From positions 2,108,001 through 2,172,000 of the forward strand of contig NZ_CP046883.1 of NCBI RefSeq assembly GCF_014262665.1: a stretch of DNA of 64,000 nucleotides, in the 5' to 3' direction. The translations under genes were made by a program, and so were the position numbers. The DNA comes from Corynebacterium anserum (GTDB lineage Bacteria > Actinomycetota > Actinomycetes > Mycobacteriales > Mycobacteriaceae). The notes below the pieces were generated by a model. The model was not told the origin of the DNA. It saw nothing but the letters and a program-made list of their open reading frames with translations, and ran no database searches. The first letter of the stretch is position 1. Every line of letters begins with the position of its first letter. Shown here piece after piece: positions 16,314-25,215 of the stretch.

Positions 16314-17594
16314 TTACCCCACAGTTTTATCCCACAGTTTCGCTGGCCCTGGCCTACCCGTCATGACATCAGTGAGCCAGCGCAATCCTCGCGCGAGGGG
16401 GATGCTCACTACAGCCGTGACAATGGTGAGAGCAAACATGGAACCTTGGAAGGTTTGGTAACCCATGTGAGTCATGGCCCAGTCCATCACCAGTACATGT
16501 ACCAGGAAGAACTCATAAGAGATCTCACCCAGCCACACCAAAGCGGGATGCCGCAGCCAGGATACCTGAGCATTGAGCGCGACTGGCGCCACGAAGAACG
16601 CTGCGGACAGGCCGTACAGCACAGTTTTCCACAGGGCTTGATCAACATCATCGGGAACGAGGGTCGCCGGCCCGGCATACCAGGTGGTTGAAATAATAAA
16701 GCAGCTCACCGCTGAAGCCCAGCACACCGGCAGATTAACCCGCCAACCCACGCGTCTGCCGTACGCCAAGAGCATTCCCGCAGCAAACCAGTCAAAGTAA
16801 GCCATAGGCCATAGGCGAGAGACCACCGGTAGTGATTCGACATGATGGGATAAGACCGTCCATATGGGGCCTATAAGGCCAAAAGCAACGATGATGGCAA
16901 GAACTGGTACCGACTTCAACCGTCCTTTTCCGACTGTCCACATGGCCATTCCCACCAGAGGAAGAACGAGGTAGAAACCTACTTCCACAACCATTGACCA
17001 CATCTGGGAAAGCCCGGGATGAACCCATCCGAATTCCAGTGTTTGCGTGAACGTCATTGACCGCAGCCATCCGTTAAAACCCGCTCCGGTTGGCGTCGGC
17101 TCATCACCCGCATGAATCAGATATGCGACCGTGACAACAATCCAATAAGCAGGCAACACGCGCTTCACGCGGTGCCAGAAATAACGGCGAATGCTGGGCC
17201 GCTGTTGGGTAGTTGGAGAGTCTTTATCGGATAACCTGCCGAGCCAATGGCCGGTCAACAAGAACGCGGAGAGAACGAAGAAGATCGTCACGCCAATCTC
17301 CCAGCGGCCATGCAACCGGCCACTCCAGTCGTTGGTGTAGTGGCCTGTCCAAAACGCCGCGTGGGTGAGTAGCACGCCAAAGGCTCCGATAGCACGGATA
17401 CTGGTCAGCTCTGGCACCTGACGCTTAGCATCAGCCGGGGCTGATGAGGTGGATGCGGCAGCTGTCTGCATGGTGGATTCGGCAGCTGTCGGCGTAGTAG
17501 ACATTTTTTCCGATGTACTAGCAGAAGTTGTCTCCGGAGGTTTAGCGGTAGACGGAGTCTGAACGACGAAATCGGCGGAGTCTGGCGTGGTCAT
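16314..17594 (-). CDS. Membrane O-acyltransferase (acyltransferase 3 family)
   Basis: 426 residues with about ten membrane segments. After an 70-residue Ser/Thr/Ala-rich cytoplasmic tail comes the family start ELTSIRAIGAFGVLLTHAAFW, with the conserved Arg and His, and then IFFVLSAFLLTGHWLGR. The repeated TAAESTMQTAAASTS motif in the tail is low-complexity. Members transfer acetyl, succinyl or longer acyl groups to cell-wall sugars or lipids; the acceptor here is unknown. Its stop lies 11 bp from the convergent tyrA stop. A second gene of this family sits in the polysaccharide locus at 43923. Confidence 0.85.
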   Translation of the reverse strand: MTTPDSADFVVQTPSTAKPPETTSASTSEKMSTTPTAAESTMQTAAASTSSAPADAKRQVPELTSIRAIGAFGVLLTHAAFWTGHYTNDWSGRLHGRWEIGVTIFFVLSAFLLTGHWLGRLSDKDSPTTQQRPSIRRYFWHRVKRVLPAYWIVVTVAYLIHAGDEPTPTGAGFNGWLRSMTFTQTLEFGWVHPGLSQMWSMVVEVGFYLVLPLVGMAMWTVGKGRLKSVPVLAIIVAFGLIGPIWTVLSHHVESLPVVSRLWPMAYFDWFAAGMLLAYGRRVGWRVNLPVCWASAVSCFIISTTWYAGPATLVPDDVDQALWKTVLYGLSAAFFVAPVALNAQVSWLRHPALVWLGEISYEFFLVHVLVMDWAMTHMGYQTFQGSMFALTIVTAVVSIPLARGLRWLTDVMTGRPGPAKLWDKTVG

Positions 17595-17961
17595 GCTGAG
17601 TTATTCTAGGGGTTCAACGTTACCTCGGTGGCCGAAAAGGGAAACCCAACCGACGATCCGAAGACATGCTCCGCAAAGAAAGCAGCTGATTCAACACCAG
17701 ATAACACAGATGGTTAGCTTCACATATGGATAAAAGAGATAGAAAAAGTAATAGTGCCGTTAGGCGCTAATGCGCCCCTAATCTCTTCCCGTCATACATG
17801 GTTCAACATGGGTGCTTCCACGAACCAATCACAGACGTCATTTCCGGCAAATCGGGCATTTTCAACACCTAAAGACTACGATAATGTAGTCGTTTATTAT
17901 CCAGTTCGTAATGCAATCGATATAGTCAAATTGTTGATATCTACGATCACCACAAATAGTG
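17595..17961. other. AT-rich intergenic DNA upstream of the secreted-peptide gene
   Basis: About 450 bp separate the acyltransferase start from the secreted-peptide gene. The stretch is clearly richer in A and T than its neighbours, with no supported gene. The only signal recognised is the palindrome at 17962-17977. Confidence 0.5.
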
Positions 17962-17977
17962 TGTGATGTACATCACC
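17962..17977. promoter_or_regulatory. Candidate GlxR (CRP-type) binding site
   Basis: TGTGATGTACATCACC contains the perfect palindrome GTGATGTACATCAC (17963-17976). It matches the GlxR/CRP consensus TGTGA-N6-TCACA at all but the last base. It ends about 70 bp before the ATG of the secreted-peptide gene, so cAMP-dependent control of that gene is plausible. Confidence 0.6.
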
Positions 17978-18048
17978 TTTCATAAGACTCGAGGCATTAC
18001 AGGCACTATTTGCCTCAAGACTTCAAACCATGAGGAAGGATTCACCAC

Positions 18049-18549
18049 ATGTTTAAGATTGCTCGCACACGTGTTGCTACCATAACTCTCCTGCTAACAC
18101 TACCTTTGGCAGCTACCCCAGTAGCGGCCGCAGAGACTCCTATCTCGACTACCGTTGAATCTGCAAGCACGATCAACGAACAAAAGCTCGCTCAGTACTT
18201 TTCCGAGATTGATAACGCTAAGACTGACGAGGAAGCATACGGCGCGCTTGTGAAACTTCTTGGCAAAGACGCAGCTAATCAGGCTATCGCAGAAAATTCT
18301 GCCACTACTCCTTCGGTATCCTTTCGTGGAGCTGGAACATTTCTCAGTTGCATTAAGGGAAAAGCCTCTGATGACATCAAAGGGGTTCTCGATATCAATG
18401 GAGTCGCCGTCCTAATTGGTGAGAAAAACTATCCTGAAGCCGCAAGGGAAGCAGTGAAACATCTAGCCAAACAAGGCATCAAGAGAAATGCCGCTGTCCT
18501 GGCTGCCATGTTCGCATACTGGGGCTGGCAATGCCGGGGTGACTGGTAA
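18049..18549 (+). CDS. Secreted protein, bacteriocin-like
   Basis: 166 residues with a clear signal peptide (hydrophobic core TITLLLTLPLAATPVAA, probable cleavage after AAA near residue 27-28). The mature part has an acidic-helical first half, then a short C-terminal region with two Cys (FLSCIKGKASDD and WGWQCRGDW at the very end) around an amphipathic or hydrophobic helix (NAAVLAAMFAYWGW). AGGAAGGA lies 9 nt before the ATG. I recognise no family with certainty. The layout, a secreted peptide with a likely disulfide and Trp-rich end followed by a tiny two-helix membrane protein, is that of a bacteriocin with its immunity protein. The AT-rich surroundings suggest acquisition by transfer. Confidence 0.6.
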   Translation: MFKIARTRVATITLLLTLPLAATPVAAAETPISTTVESASTINEQKLAQYFSEIDNAKTDEEAYGALVKLLGKDAANQAIAENSATTPSVSFRGAGTFLSCIKGKASDDIKGVLDINGVAVLIGEKNYPEAAREAVKHLAKQGIKRNAAVLAAMFAYWGWQCRGDW

Positions 18550-18578
18550 ATTCTCACCAACACGAGGGTAGCGTGGAC

Positions 18579-18767
18579 ATGAAAATAGTGAGAAAGTTTC
18601 TAATCGAATGGATTATTGCGCTTCTAATCCTTGGGGCATACATCAAACTTTGGGAAGTTGTTGGGTGGGACGAGCACTTTGACTGGTCTCGGTTTGACAG
18701 ACTCGCCGCACTGGTAACTCTTCTTCTTTTTGTTCGGTATGTTTACTGGGACTACAGGAAAAAATGA
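18579..18767 (+). CDS. Small membrane protein, possible immunity protein
   Basis: About 62 residues from the ATG at 18579 (GAGGG 10 nt upstream; a GTG at 18573 is the alternative). Two hydrophobic segments (LIEWIIALLILGAYIKLWEVV and LAALVTLLLFVRYVYW) are joined by a Asp/His/Trp loop, with a Lys-rich end. It starts 29 bp after the secreted-peptide gene and is followed by a perfect hairpin, so the two form one unit. Small two-helix proteins of this kind commonly protect bacteriocin producers; function here is inferred from position only. Confidence 0.55.
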   Translation: MKIVRKFLIEWIIALLILGAYIKLWEVVGWDEHFDWSRFDRLAALVTLLLFVRYVYWDYRKK

Positions 18768-18800
18768 TACAATTTCGCTCAAGGCAATTATGAGCGCATA

Positions 18801-18841
18801 ATCCCCTCGTTGTGTATAAAACAAATACACAACGAGGGGAT
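18801..18841 (+). terminator. Perfect 17-bp inverted repeat after the peptide/membrane-protein pair
   Basis: ATCCCCTCGTTGTGTAT (18801-18817) and its exact reverse complement (18825-18841) flank a 7-nt loop. No long T run follows, but position and stem strength favour a terminator. Confidence 0.7.
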
Positions 18842-19214
18842 CCTGTACTCACTTTTCCTAAAAGGAACCCATCACCAAGTGGTGACATAAATAGGTAAAA
18901 TTTCAGCCGTTACTTGCGGGGACTGACCTACATTTTAAGTAATAGAAAGAGGTCTCGCGAAACGAGGAACTCAATTCCAGAACACTATCCGTGGTGAACA
19001 TGATGCAGCCAAGCAGTATCACTCGATACCTGGATAGCACATTGTCTAAGGCATTGACTGCGAGGAATATTTTACTAAACGCACCCCGCGCCAGAAAACT
19101 CCTCAATGCGAATTAATAATTGCCAACTGATAGTCAACATCATCAACTCACCACACAATCCCACATGTTCGAAACCCACACCCCACTCCCCTGTAAAACC
19201 CCTACTCAAGACTG
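18842..19214. other. AT-rich intergenic DNA
   Basis: No supported gene between the hairpin and the tRNA-Arg terminator. Base composition is like the islet at 17.6-18.8 kb, so the transferred segment may extend to here. Confidence 0.4.
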
Positions 19215-19249
19215 AACCCCCAGGGAGACTCTTCATCTCTCTGGGGGTT
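19215..19249 (-). terminator. Terminator of tRNA-Arg
   Basis: AACCCCCAGGGAGA pairs with TCTCTCTGGGGGTT (one mismatch) around a 7-nt loop, immediately downstream of the minus-strand tRNA-Arg. Confidence 0.7.
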
Positions 19250-19256
19250 GGTACTG

Positions 19257-19329
19257 TGCGCCCGGAGGGATTCGAACCCCCAACCTTCTGATCCGTAGTC
19301 AGATGCTCTATCCGTTGAGCTACGGGCGC
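19257..19329 (-). tRNA. tRNA-Arg (anticodon ACG)
   Basis: 73 nt: acceptor GCGCCCG/CGGGCGC, D arm GCTCAACGGATAGAGC, anticodon loop CTACGGA in stem TCTGA/TCAGA, T loop TTCGAAT, A73. CCA is not encoded. A34 is the substrate of TadA, encoded 5 kb away. Confidence 0.95.
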
Positions 19330-19478
19330 AGCCGTTACATCTGGATCTACGAGCGACCCGCCGTGTAACGAGGGATAACTTTACACACGATCCTAAAAAA
19401 CTACAAACCGCGCTTCTACCTGCTATTTCACTCCGTTTATGTAACCGGCAGCTTTCTAGTTCCTTTAAACTGCAGTGC

Positions 19479-20984
19479 CTATTTCAACGCATAGTCACGT
19501 ACCGGCGGCTCATGGTCCTGCCGCGCAGCGGTTGGAACATCGTTCAGCTCGCGGAATGCCTCACTGGAGCTCTCTGTCGAACCCATCGCTTCCAAGGTCT
19601 TACGCACGTTGCTTGTACTGGAACCACTGGAAAGTGGATTCTGGTGCGGTTCACCCTCTGGGGAGCCCACTAACGAAATGGCAGACTGAGACAGCCCCAT
19701 CACTATGCTCTTCGGCAATTTGTTGATGTCCACTCCTGGCATGATGAAACGTCCACATACCTCATCGCTGACCTTACGGCTTCCCCCACCGCCCGCATAG
19801 GACGCTCCTCGATAGCTGGTGACGCCCTCATGGTCGAATGCATCGAGCGTGATCTCGTACATTGCACTATTGGCGATGTCGCTGAAGTGCTCCACTGGCG
19901 TCGCTGGGCAATGGTCTTGCACCACAACATTTCGCACCGTGCCACCATTAGGCTCGTTGAGCGGAAGGAATCCATTCTGATACGGCACCACGAGTTCGTC
20001 GAGCGTAGTACTCACGGTGGTATAGGAAATGCCCGGGAACGTCATCTGTCCCGCGTGCAGTGCAGTCATGAAATCGGAGCCGGGCGCCTGCTGGTACAAC
20101 GCCGGTGCGCAGTATCCATCAGCTACACAGAACGGCACCGTGGCATAGGTTCCATTGTTTGATGGCGAGAGCCCCACCACGTCATCCACCATTGCTCGAG
20201 TATCTGGCCACCACTTCAAACTCCAGTGAGGGATCATGCCACCCTGGCTGTGACCAACAATGTCGATCTTGCGCCCTGCGCGCTCATGCATCATGCGGAT
20301 TGCGTGGGTGACGTACTCGGCGCTGATTTGGATATCTTCATTGCCGGATCCAGGCAACGTCACGGTACAGAAAGATCGCCCTTCGGCTCGGAACGCGGGC
20401 ATCCAGGTCCAGGACCATGTGGCTTGTGGTGAGGAGGTTGTGCCATGTATGAGCAGGACTGGGTCGTGCTTACCACCAGCTAGATCGCCTTCACAGTGCA
20501 GTGCTTTCTGCAGCTGCTCGGTCGGCACCGTAAGCGCCGGCCCGGTTCCGCTCATGGGGGTTGGGGCAATATCGGCTGCGGTCAAGCGCTTGGTTCCCGC
20601 CCTCCGGTGCGCATCCTCATGCATTTTTTCTGCGACGCCAGCGAGCTGATCCGCCTCCTGTTTCCGGGTACTTGAAAGCGTTGTGTCCGCCGGGCCGAGT
20701 GCATGTTGCGCTTCACCAGAACCTGCTGCTGTCTCCTGGGAACTTCCCTGTAGATGAGGATGCTGCTGCGCATCCCCGGTGAGAATGCTGGGCATTGACT
20801 GACCTGCACTATTCGCATCCTCAGCCACCGCGACGCCCATGCTGGTGACAAGTCCCGCGCCGATAGTCACTGCACTCAGCACAGCCCGGATTCGTTTCGA
20901 TGCCTGTCCCCCCTTGTGTGCGTCTTCTCGCACTGTCTGCCTTATTCTCCAATTGTTGAGCACGCTTTTACTCTTTCCCGTCAT
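19479..20984 (-). CDS. Secreted triacylglycerol lipase (alpha/beta hydrolase)
   Basis: 501 residues. A long basic N-region and a hydrophobic core (about residues 33-53, ending VAVAED) form an export signal. The hydrolase domain shows VLLIHGTTSS (oxyanion region), nucleophile elbow VGHSQGGM (Ser246), a probable Asp in LDELVVPYQNG and a probable His in FDHEGV, as in the bacterial lipase family with GHSQGG. It should act outside the cell on host or environmental lipids, which suits a lipid-using corynebacterium. The region 55-130 is a Ser/Gln/Ala-rich pro-region or linker. Four Cys in the domain may form disulfides. Confidence 0.87.
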   Translation of the reverse strand: MTGKSKSVLNNWRIRQTVREDAHKGGQASKRIRAVLSAVTIGAGLVTSMGVAVAEDANSAGQSMPSILTGDAQQHPHLQGSSQETAAGSGEAQHALGPADTTLSSTRKQEADQLAGVAEKMHEDAHRRAGTKRLTAADIAPTPMSGTGPALTVPTEQLQKALHCEGDLAGGKHDPVLLIHGTTSSPQATWSWTWMPAFRAEGRSFCTVTLPGSGNEDIQISAEYVTHAIRMMHERAGRKIDIVGHSQGGMIPHWSLKWWPDTRAMVDDVVGLSPSNNGTYATVPFCVADGYCAPALYQQAPGSDFMTALHAGQMTFPGISYTTVSTTLDELVVPYQNGFLPLNEPNGGTVRNVVVQDHCPATPVEHFSDIANSAMYEITLDAFDHEGVTSYRGASYAGGGGSRKVSDEVCGRFIMPGVDINKLPKSIVMGLSQSAISLVGSPEGEPHQNPLSSGSSTSNVRKTLEAMGSTESSSEAFRELNDVPTAARQDHEPPVRDYALK

Positions 20985-21160
20985 GAATACGCCTACGCCT
21001 TTTCCACTGCCCCGTGTGCGGCAGTTAGGTCAAAGGAAAACTGGCACTCGGTGATGCAACGTCACCTTTTAGTTTCCTTTTCAAATGATTTATATGACGT
21101 TATTCATACCGGGAGTTGAGTCCGCGTATACCCACTTTGCTTGAAAAATATCGAAAAAAA

Positions 21161-21595
21161 TCAGAATGGCGCCAGATTGTGATCCAGCATTCCCGAACTG
21201 CCAGATGGCCCGTCGGTTGAACCAATGTAGGGGCCGGGCACCACGCCAGGAATATTCCTTGTAAGTCCCGCGAGGAAGTCGGTGAAATCTGTGGATCCCA
21301 CAGCTGCATCGTTCAACGGGCCAGAGAGGGTCGACCCGGAAGCATCGCCCTCCGCGCCGTCCTTCTTTTCAGAACTACTGGATGACCCGTTATCCTCGGC
21401 TGCGCGCCCCGCTGGAGCCCTCTGATCTTCCGGCGTTACCGCCCCAGCGGCACCAGAACCAGTTATCGCGATTCCGGCAGCTAATAGTGCGCCCGCGCCG
21501 AGCGACATACCCCGGCGCCCCACACTCCCCACGGAGCGTGATGTACGGTGCCGACCCCGGTAAAGGTACCCAGCCAGGGTGTATGACATTCCCAT
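21161..21595 (-). CDS. Small secreted protein of unknown function
   Basis: The start is ATG 21595, preceded by GAGAGGAGA; the longer frame would place the ribosome site inside the gene. The N-terminus is basic (YLYRGRHRTSRSVGSVGRR), then a hydrophobic core (SLGAGALLAAGIAITGSGAAGAV) gives an export signal. The mature part is about 90 residues, Ser/Gly/Asp-rich, with a short ordered end (FTDFLAGLTRNIPGVVPGPYIG). No known domain. It lies next to the lipase on the same strand, separated by about 180 bp, so a related secreted role is only a guess. Confidence 0.6.
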   Translation of the reverse strand: MGMSYTLAGYLYRGRHRTSRSVGSVGRRGMSLGAGALLAAGIAITGSGAAGAVTPEDQRAPAGRAAEDNGSSSSSEKKDGAEGDASGSTLSGPLNDAAVGSTDFTDFLAGLTRNIPGVVPGPYIGSTDGPSGSSGMLDHNLAPF

Positions 21596-21801
21596 AATGT
21601 GTCTCCTCTCAGCTCCTACCGCAAACCATCTCAATCCATTTGATGGTCTCTGTAGTCTGTTCCATCTCGATTAGTCTGTTCCATCTCGTTCGAACTTAGA
21701 ACTTACTCGCTTGAGCCTTGAAACTAATCCAAAACCTCAAAATATTTAGCTTTTCTCACAAAATATTAATGTGGCCGCGGCAAAGGGACGGTGAAGAGAT
21801 T

Positions 21802-21955
21802 CTCAAAGTAAAGAAGTTGGTAGAAAGCGCTCGGGGTAAATAAAGAAGTTGGCAGAAGGCATTCAAAGTGCTCAAAGTAAAGGAATTGGCAGGAGACGCT
21901 CGGGGTAAAGGAGTTAGCGAAGAGATACTCAGAGTAAAAGAGACTCCGATGAAGC
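21802..21955. repeat. 28-bp tandem repeat, five imperfect units
   Basis: Units start at 21802, 21830, 21871, 21899 and 21928, beginning CTCAAAGTAAA or CTCGGGGTAAA and containing AGTTGG or ATTGGC. One unit carries a 13-bp internal extension. They fill the spacer between the small secreted protein and tRNA-Ser(GCT). The remainder of 21596-22098 shows only a 12-bp inverted repeat (GATGAAGCATCC at 21948-21959 against 22080-22091). Confidence 0.85.
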
Positions 21956-22098
21956 ATCCTCGCAAGCACATTCCCAGCGAACCACCACAGGCGCACCACA
22001 CGCCCCACAACACTGTTCGCAGCTGTTGATCCCGGACCTCACCACAAGTTACCGGGCAGCAATCGGGCAGCTCGCGCATGGATGCTTCATCGAAGCTG

Positions 22099-22183
22099 CG
22101 GAGACGACAGGATTTGAACCTGCGGTCCCTTGCGGGACAACTCCTTAGCAGGGAGCCCCATTCGGCCGCTCTGGCACGTCTCC
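22099..22183 (-). tRNA. tRNA-Ser (anticodon GCT)
   Basis: 85 nt: acceptor GGAGACG/CGTCTCC, G73, anticodon loop CTGCTAA, long variable arm (TTGTCCCGCAAGGGAC), T loop TTCAAAT. CCA not encoded. It reads AGC/AGU codons. Confidence 0.95.
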
Positions 22184-22334
22184 AGGTCAAGCATTTCTCA
22201 TATTTTCATACGGAACAGCCGTTTGACCGTCCTCAAGAGTACACTGTGCCCTCGCGTGTGTACAAAATGGAACTATTCGGCACCACTTCCCCAGGGCATC
22301 ACCCGTTATCCCCACATCCTCATGTCTTCTCCTT

Positions 22335-22406
22335 AACACTTACGTACTCGTCAACGTCAACACTTACGTACTCGCCAACGTCAACACTTACGTACTCGTC
22401 GATGTC
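22335..22406. repeat. 24-bp tandem repeat, three units
   Basis: AACACTTACGTACTCG recurs at 22335, 22359 and 22383 (period 24). The array ends about 50 bp before the aminotransferase start, so it lies in or next to that gene's promoter. Confidence 0.9.
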
Positions 22407-22458
22407 GCATCATCTCTTCCTTACTCACCGATGCCGCATCGCACGCTAAGGTTTAGGC

Positions 22459-23595
22459 ATGGTTCGTTCAGATCTCGCCTCACTCCCTGCCTATGTCCCT
22501 GGTGCAACAATCCCCGGCGCGTTGAAGCTTGCCTCCAATGAGTCCAGCCAAAACCCCCTACCATCGGTAGAGGCTCTTATTTCCGACGCCACCGCTCACA
22601 TCAACCGCTATCCGGACATGGGAGCGGTAGAACTCCGAAAAGCATTGGCAGAGTTCGTGCAACCGAAATCTGCGAGCACAAGCCCTACGGCAGAACCACT
22701 AACCTGGGCACATGTCGCTGTGGGAAACGGTTCTTCCGCTCTGTGTCTGCAGACAATCCAAGCAACGTGCGCTGATGGCGACGAGGTAGTGTTCGCTTGG
22801 AGAAGCTTTGAGGCCTACCCCATCCTCTGCAAGGTAGCCGGTGCTGTGCCGGTTCAGGTTCCACTGGATGCGGAGCACCGCCATGATCTGGACGCTATGG
22901 CGTCGGCAATCACAGAAAAGACCAAGCTGGTTTTTGTCTGCAACCCGAACAACCCATCGGGAACCACCATCACGTCGGAAGAATTCGAACAATTTATGGC
23001 GAAGGTGCCATCCGATGTGCAGGTAATTCTGGACGAGGCGTACACAGAATACGACCGCTCTGACAACGGGCCGCTCACACCCTTCATCCCAGCTGGTGCA
23101 GCGCGCGCGAACCTGGCGTTAGCTCTCGAAAAATACCCGAACCTCGCAATTTGTCGCACCTTCTCCAAGGCCTATGGTTTAGCTGGCATTCGCCTGGGGT
23201 ATCTGGTCGGCCATACACCATTTGTTGAAGCAGTAAATAAGGTCGGCATTCCCTTCGGCGTCAATGCACTTGCTCAAGCCGCGGGCATCGCCTCATTGGA
23301 CGCACAAAGCGAACTTCTTGAACGGGTAGAAGCCAGCGTGACGCAGCGTTCACGAGTACTCAACGCAATCCGCGAGTGGGCTCCCGAACTGCACATCGCG
23401 TCGCAGGCAAATTTCGTCTGGCTGCCCGTCGGGGATAAAGCGGTAGATCTCAACGCCGCCTTGCAAGCCGAAGGCATCATCGCACGCTGTTTCGGCGGTG
23501 AGGGGGTACGTATTACCGTCACCACGGAAGAAGAGATCGATCGGCTCCTTCCGGCCTTGAAAAAAGCCCTCGAGGCCACGGGTCTTACCAGCTAG
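22459..23595 (+). CDS. pat: Aromatic amino acid aminotransferase (HisC-like)
   Basis: A 378-residue fold-type I PLP enzyme of the HisC/Pat group: KLASNESSQNPLP at the start, NPNNPSGT in the middle, DEAYTEY (Asp binding the PLP nitrogen), CRTFSKAYGLAGIRLGYLVG (PLP Lys) and a final GVRITVTTEEE with the substrate-carboxylate Arg. Corynebacterial relatives (Pat/AroT) transaminate phenylpyruvate, 4-hydroxyphenylpyruvate or prephenate. Proximity to tyrA supports a role in Phe/Tyr synthesis. A histidinol-phosphate role is less likely since no his genes are near. ATG start. Confidence 0.88.
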   Translation: MVRSDLASLPAYVPGATIPGALKLASNESSQNPLPSVEALISDATAHINRYPDMGAVELRKALAEFVQPKSASTSPTAEPLTWAHVAVGNGSSALCLQTIQATCADGDEVVFAWRSFEAYPILCKVAGAVPVQVPLDAEHRHDLDAMASAITEKTKLVFVCNPNNPSGTTITSEEFEQFMAKVPSDVQVILDEAYTEYDRSDNGPLTPFIPAGAARANLALALEKYPNLAICRTFSKAYGLAGIRLGYLVGHTPFVEAVNKVGIPFGVNALAQAAGIASLDAQSELLERVEASVTQRSRVLNAIREWAPELHIASQANFVWLPVGDKAVDLNAALQAEGIIARCFGGEGVRITVTTEEEIDRLLPALKKALEATGLTS

Positions 23596-24029
23596 TCACA
23601 AGCTAGAAGGCTTAGGTTAAGACACAAGCCCAGGAGGAGGGGCGCCAAGTGAGTACCACCCAATTCGGCCACCGGATCGTAGAGCACACCCTACAGGTGC
23701 CCTGGGACTACTCTTCGCACAACGGAGCAGACACCCCGGAGACCTTCGAACTTTTCGCTCGTGAAGTTATCCCTCCTGATGGTGAGGATTTTCCTGCCAT
23801 CGTGTGGTTCCAAGGTGGCCCGGGTTTCCCCTCGCCACGGCCGCTAAGCGCCACCGGTCTCTTCGGTGAGGCGCTTAAGCACTACCGCTGGATTCTCCTG
23901 GATCAGCGTGGCACGGGTCGCTCCCACAGAATAGACTCCGCCTCGCCTGCACATGATCTGACGGCTCAGCGGCTGGGACAGTTGCGTCAGGAAAATATTG
24001 TCCGAGACGCTGAAGCGCTCCGCACACAT

Positions 24030-24419
24030 CTCATCATCGATAACGATGACGGCAGCATATTGTTTATGCGTCAGCATCACGTATTGGCAGCGTGCTAACG
24101 CATCTGTGCCAACACGGTAGAAGTTGGGGACAGTGTCGCCGTCTTTGTCTTTGCGCCACGCTGCTTTGAAGTTGCGTGTGGGACTTCCTTGAAATGATTT
24201 TCGCCCCAGGTGGGCAATGAGGTCGTTTCGATCTTGCTCGGTAACGCCGAAGGAACCGAGTGTTGATGGGGACGCGCCGAGTGTGCCGACGATGGATTCG
24301 GCAGCGTCCCACTGGGATTGTGTGGCGACAGTGCGTGGCGTTACCACGCCTGTAGGGTGTGCTCTACGAATCCCCTGTTTACCGAGTTCATTGCGAAACT
24401 CCCGTAACCTGCGAGCCAA
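24030..24419 (-). other. Unrecognised minus-strand open frame in the inserted DNA
   Basis: An open frame running to the left encodes MARRLREFRNELGKQ, then SQWDAAESIVGTLG and AHLGRKSFQGSPTRNFKAAW, and then runs antisense into the peptidase gene. Composition is protein-like from 24030 to 24419, so this is probably the remnant of a gene carried by the insertion. I do not recognise the family. Confidence 0.3.
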
Positions 24420-24589
24420 CAGAAGAATGGTTCACAGGAAGGTTAATATACGATAAAACTCCAGTTGTAGACTCCGACAAGCCACTCGGAACAATCACCT
24501 TTTACCCACTCAAAGGAACTGGAGAGCCAACCTTAACAGGCGTAACCGTTCCAGATTGGTTTAGTACCGAACTACCCGTTTTCCCTTAG
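24395..24589 (+). other. Possible C-terminal gene fragment upstream of the 134-residue ORF
   Basis: The frame ends with EEWFTGRLIYDKTPVVDSDK and TGVTVPDWFSTELPVFP, a protein-like stretch without a start codon of its own, closing 15 bp before the next gene. It may be the tail of a larger, lost exported or toxin protein. Function unknown. Confidence 0.3.
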
Positions 24590-24604
24590 AAATGAGTTTC
24601 CTCC

Positions 24605-25009
24605 ATGTTTAACCTACAACGTTTCAACGAGGAAATATCTGCAGATTTTAATATTTTCCCGGAAGAATACGAAGGATATACGATTACCGTTGTAGTTTCT
24701 TGGATCTCTGATGGTTATATCCGATCTGTTTTTCAGTCAAAAAATTCGCAGAGATCCTCCCTATGGGGATACAAAACCAGCCAAAAGATCGAAACACCTC
24801 ACGCTAGATTCTCCGAAAAGGAGATGGCTGACAACTTATATTTCACCCACATAGCGGGCGATTTTCCCGCATTATTTAACACCTCCAACGGAGTCAATAT
24901 CGATTGGCGTAACGTTCCGGAAGAACTAGAACCAAAAACACTCGCCGAAATTAAGGAAATCCTGGATAGCCTAGGAAGCCAATCGAAAGCGTGTTCTGTG
25001 AACTTATAA
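24605..25009 (+). CDS. Hypothetical AT-rich 134-residue protein
   Basis: ATG 24605 follows a CCTCC-containing spacer rather than a purine-rich ribosome site. The product is acidic and soluble-looking (FNLQRFNEEISADFNIFPEEY, then GYTITVVVSWISDGYIRSVF and EELEPKTLAEIKEILDSLG), with no signal or membrane segment. It lies inside the insertion that splits the peptidase gene. Small acidic proteins placed after the tail of a larger gene are often immunity proteins of polymorphic toxins, but no toxin domain is identifiable. Confidence 0.45.
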   Translation: MFNLQRFNEEISADFNIFPEEYEGYTITVVVSWISDGYIRSVFQSKNSQRSSLWGYKTSQKIETPHARFSEKEMADNLYFTHIAGDFPALFNTSNGVNIDWRNVPEELEPKTLAEIKEILDSLGSQSKACSVNL

Positions 25010-25047
25010 TTAAACACAGCTCTTCCATTAATTAACACAAACGATAA

Positions 25048-25215
25048 TCACTGTTGTTGTAGGTATACATACAAAGTCGTTCGACCCACCCCTAGACCTC
25101 GTGCGACTTCCGCTTTCGGAACCCCCAACTCAATCCACTGACGAGCTTGAGCAACCTGATCCTCAGTTAACGCCCTCGCCCGCCCCTTATCAGCGTATTT
25201 ATTGGAAGCTCCGTT
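25048..25215 (-). pseudogene. Serine recombinase (resolvase/invertase) C-terminal fragment
   Basis: Reading on the minus strand gives ASNKYADKGRARALTEDQ, QARQWIELGVPKAEVARGLG and VGRTTLYVYLQQ followed by a stop. This is the C-terminal helix-turn-helix of a Tn3-type resolvase or invertase. The catalytic domain is missing: the frame meets a stop just upstream, at the point where peptidase sequence resumes. It marks the inserted segment as mobile-element DNA. Confidence 0.75.
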
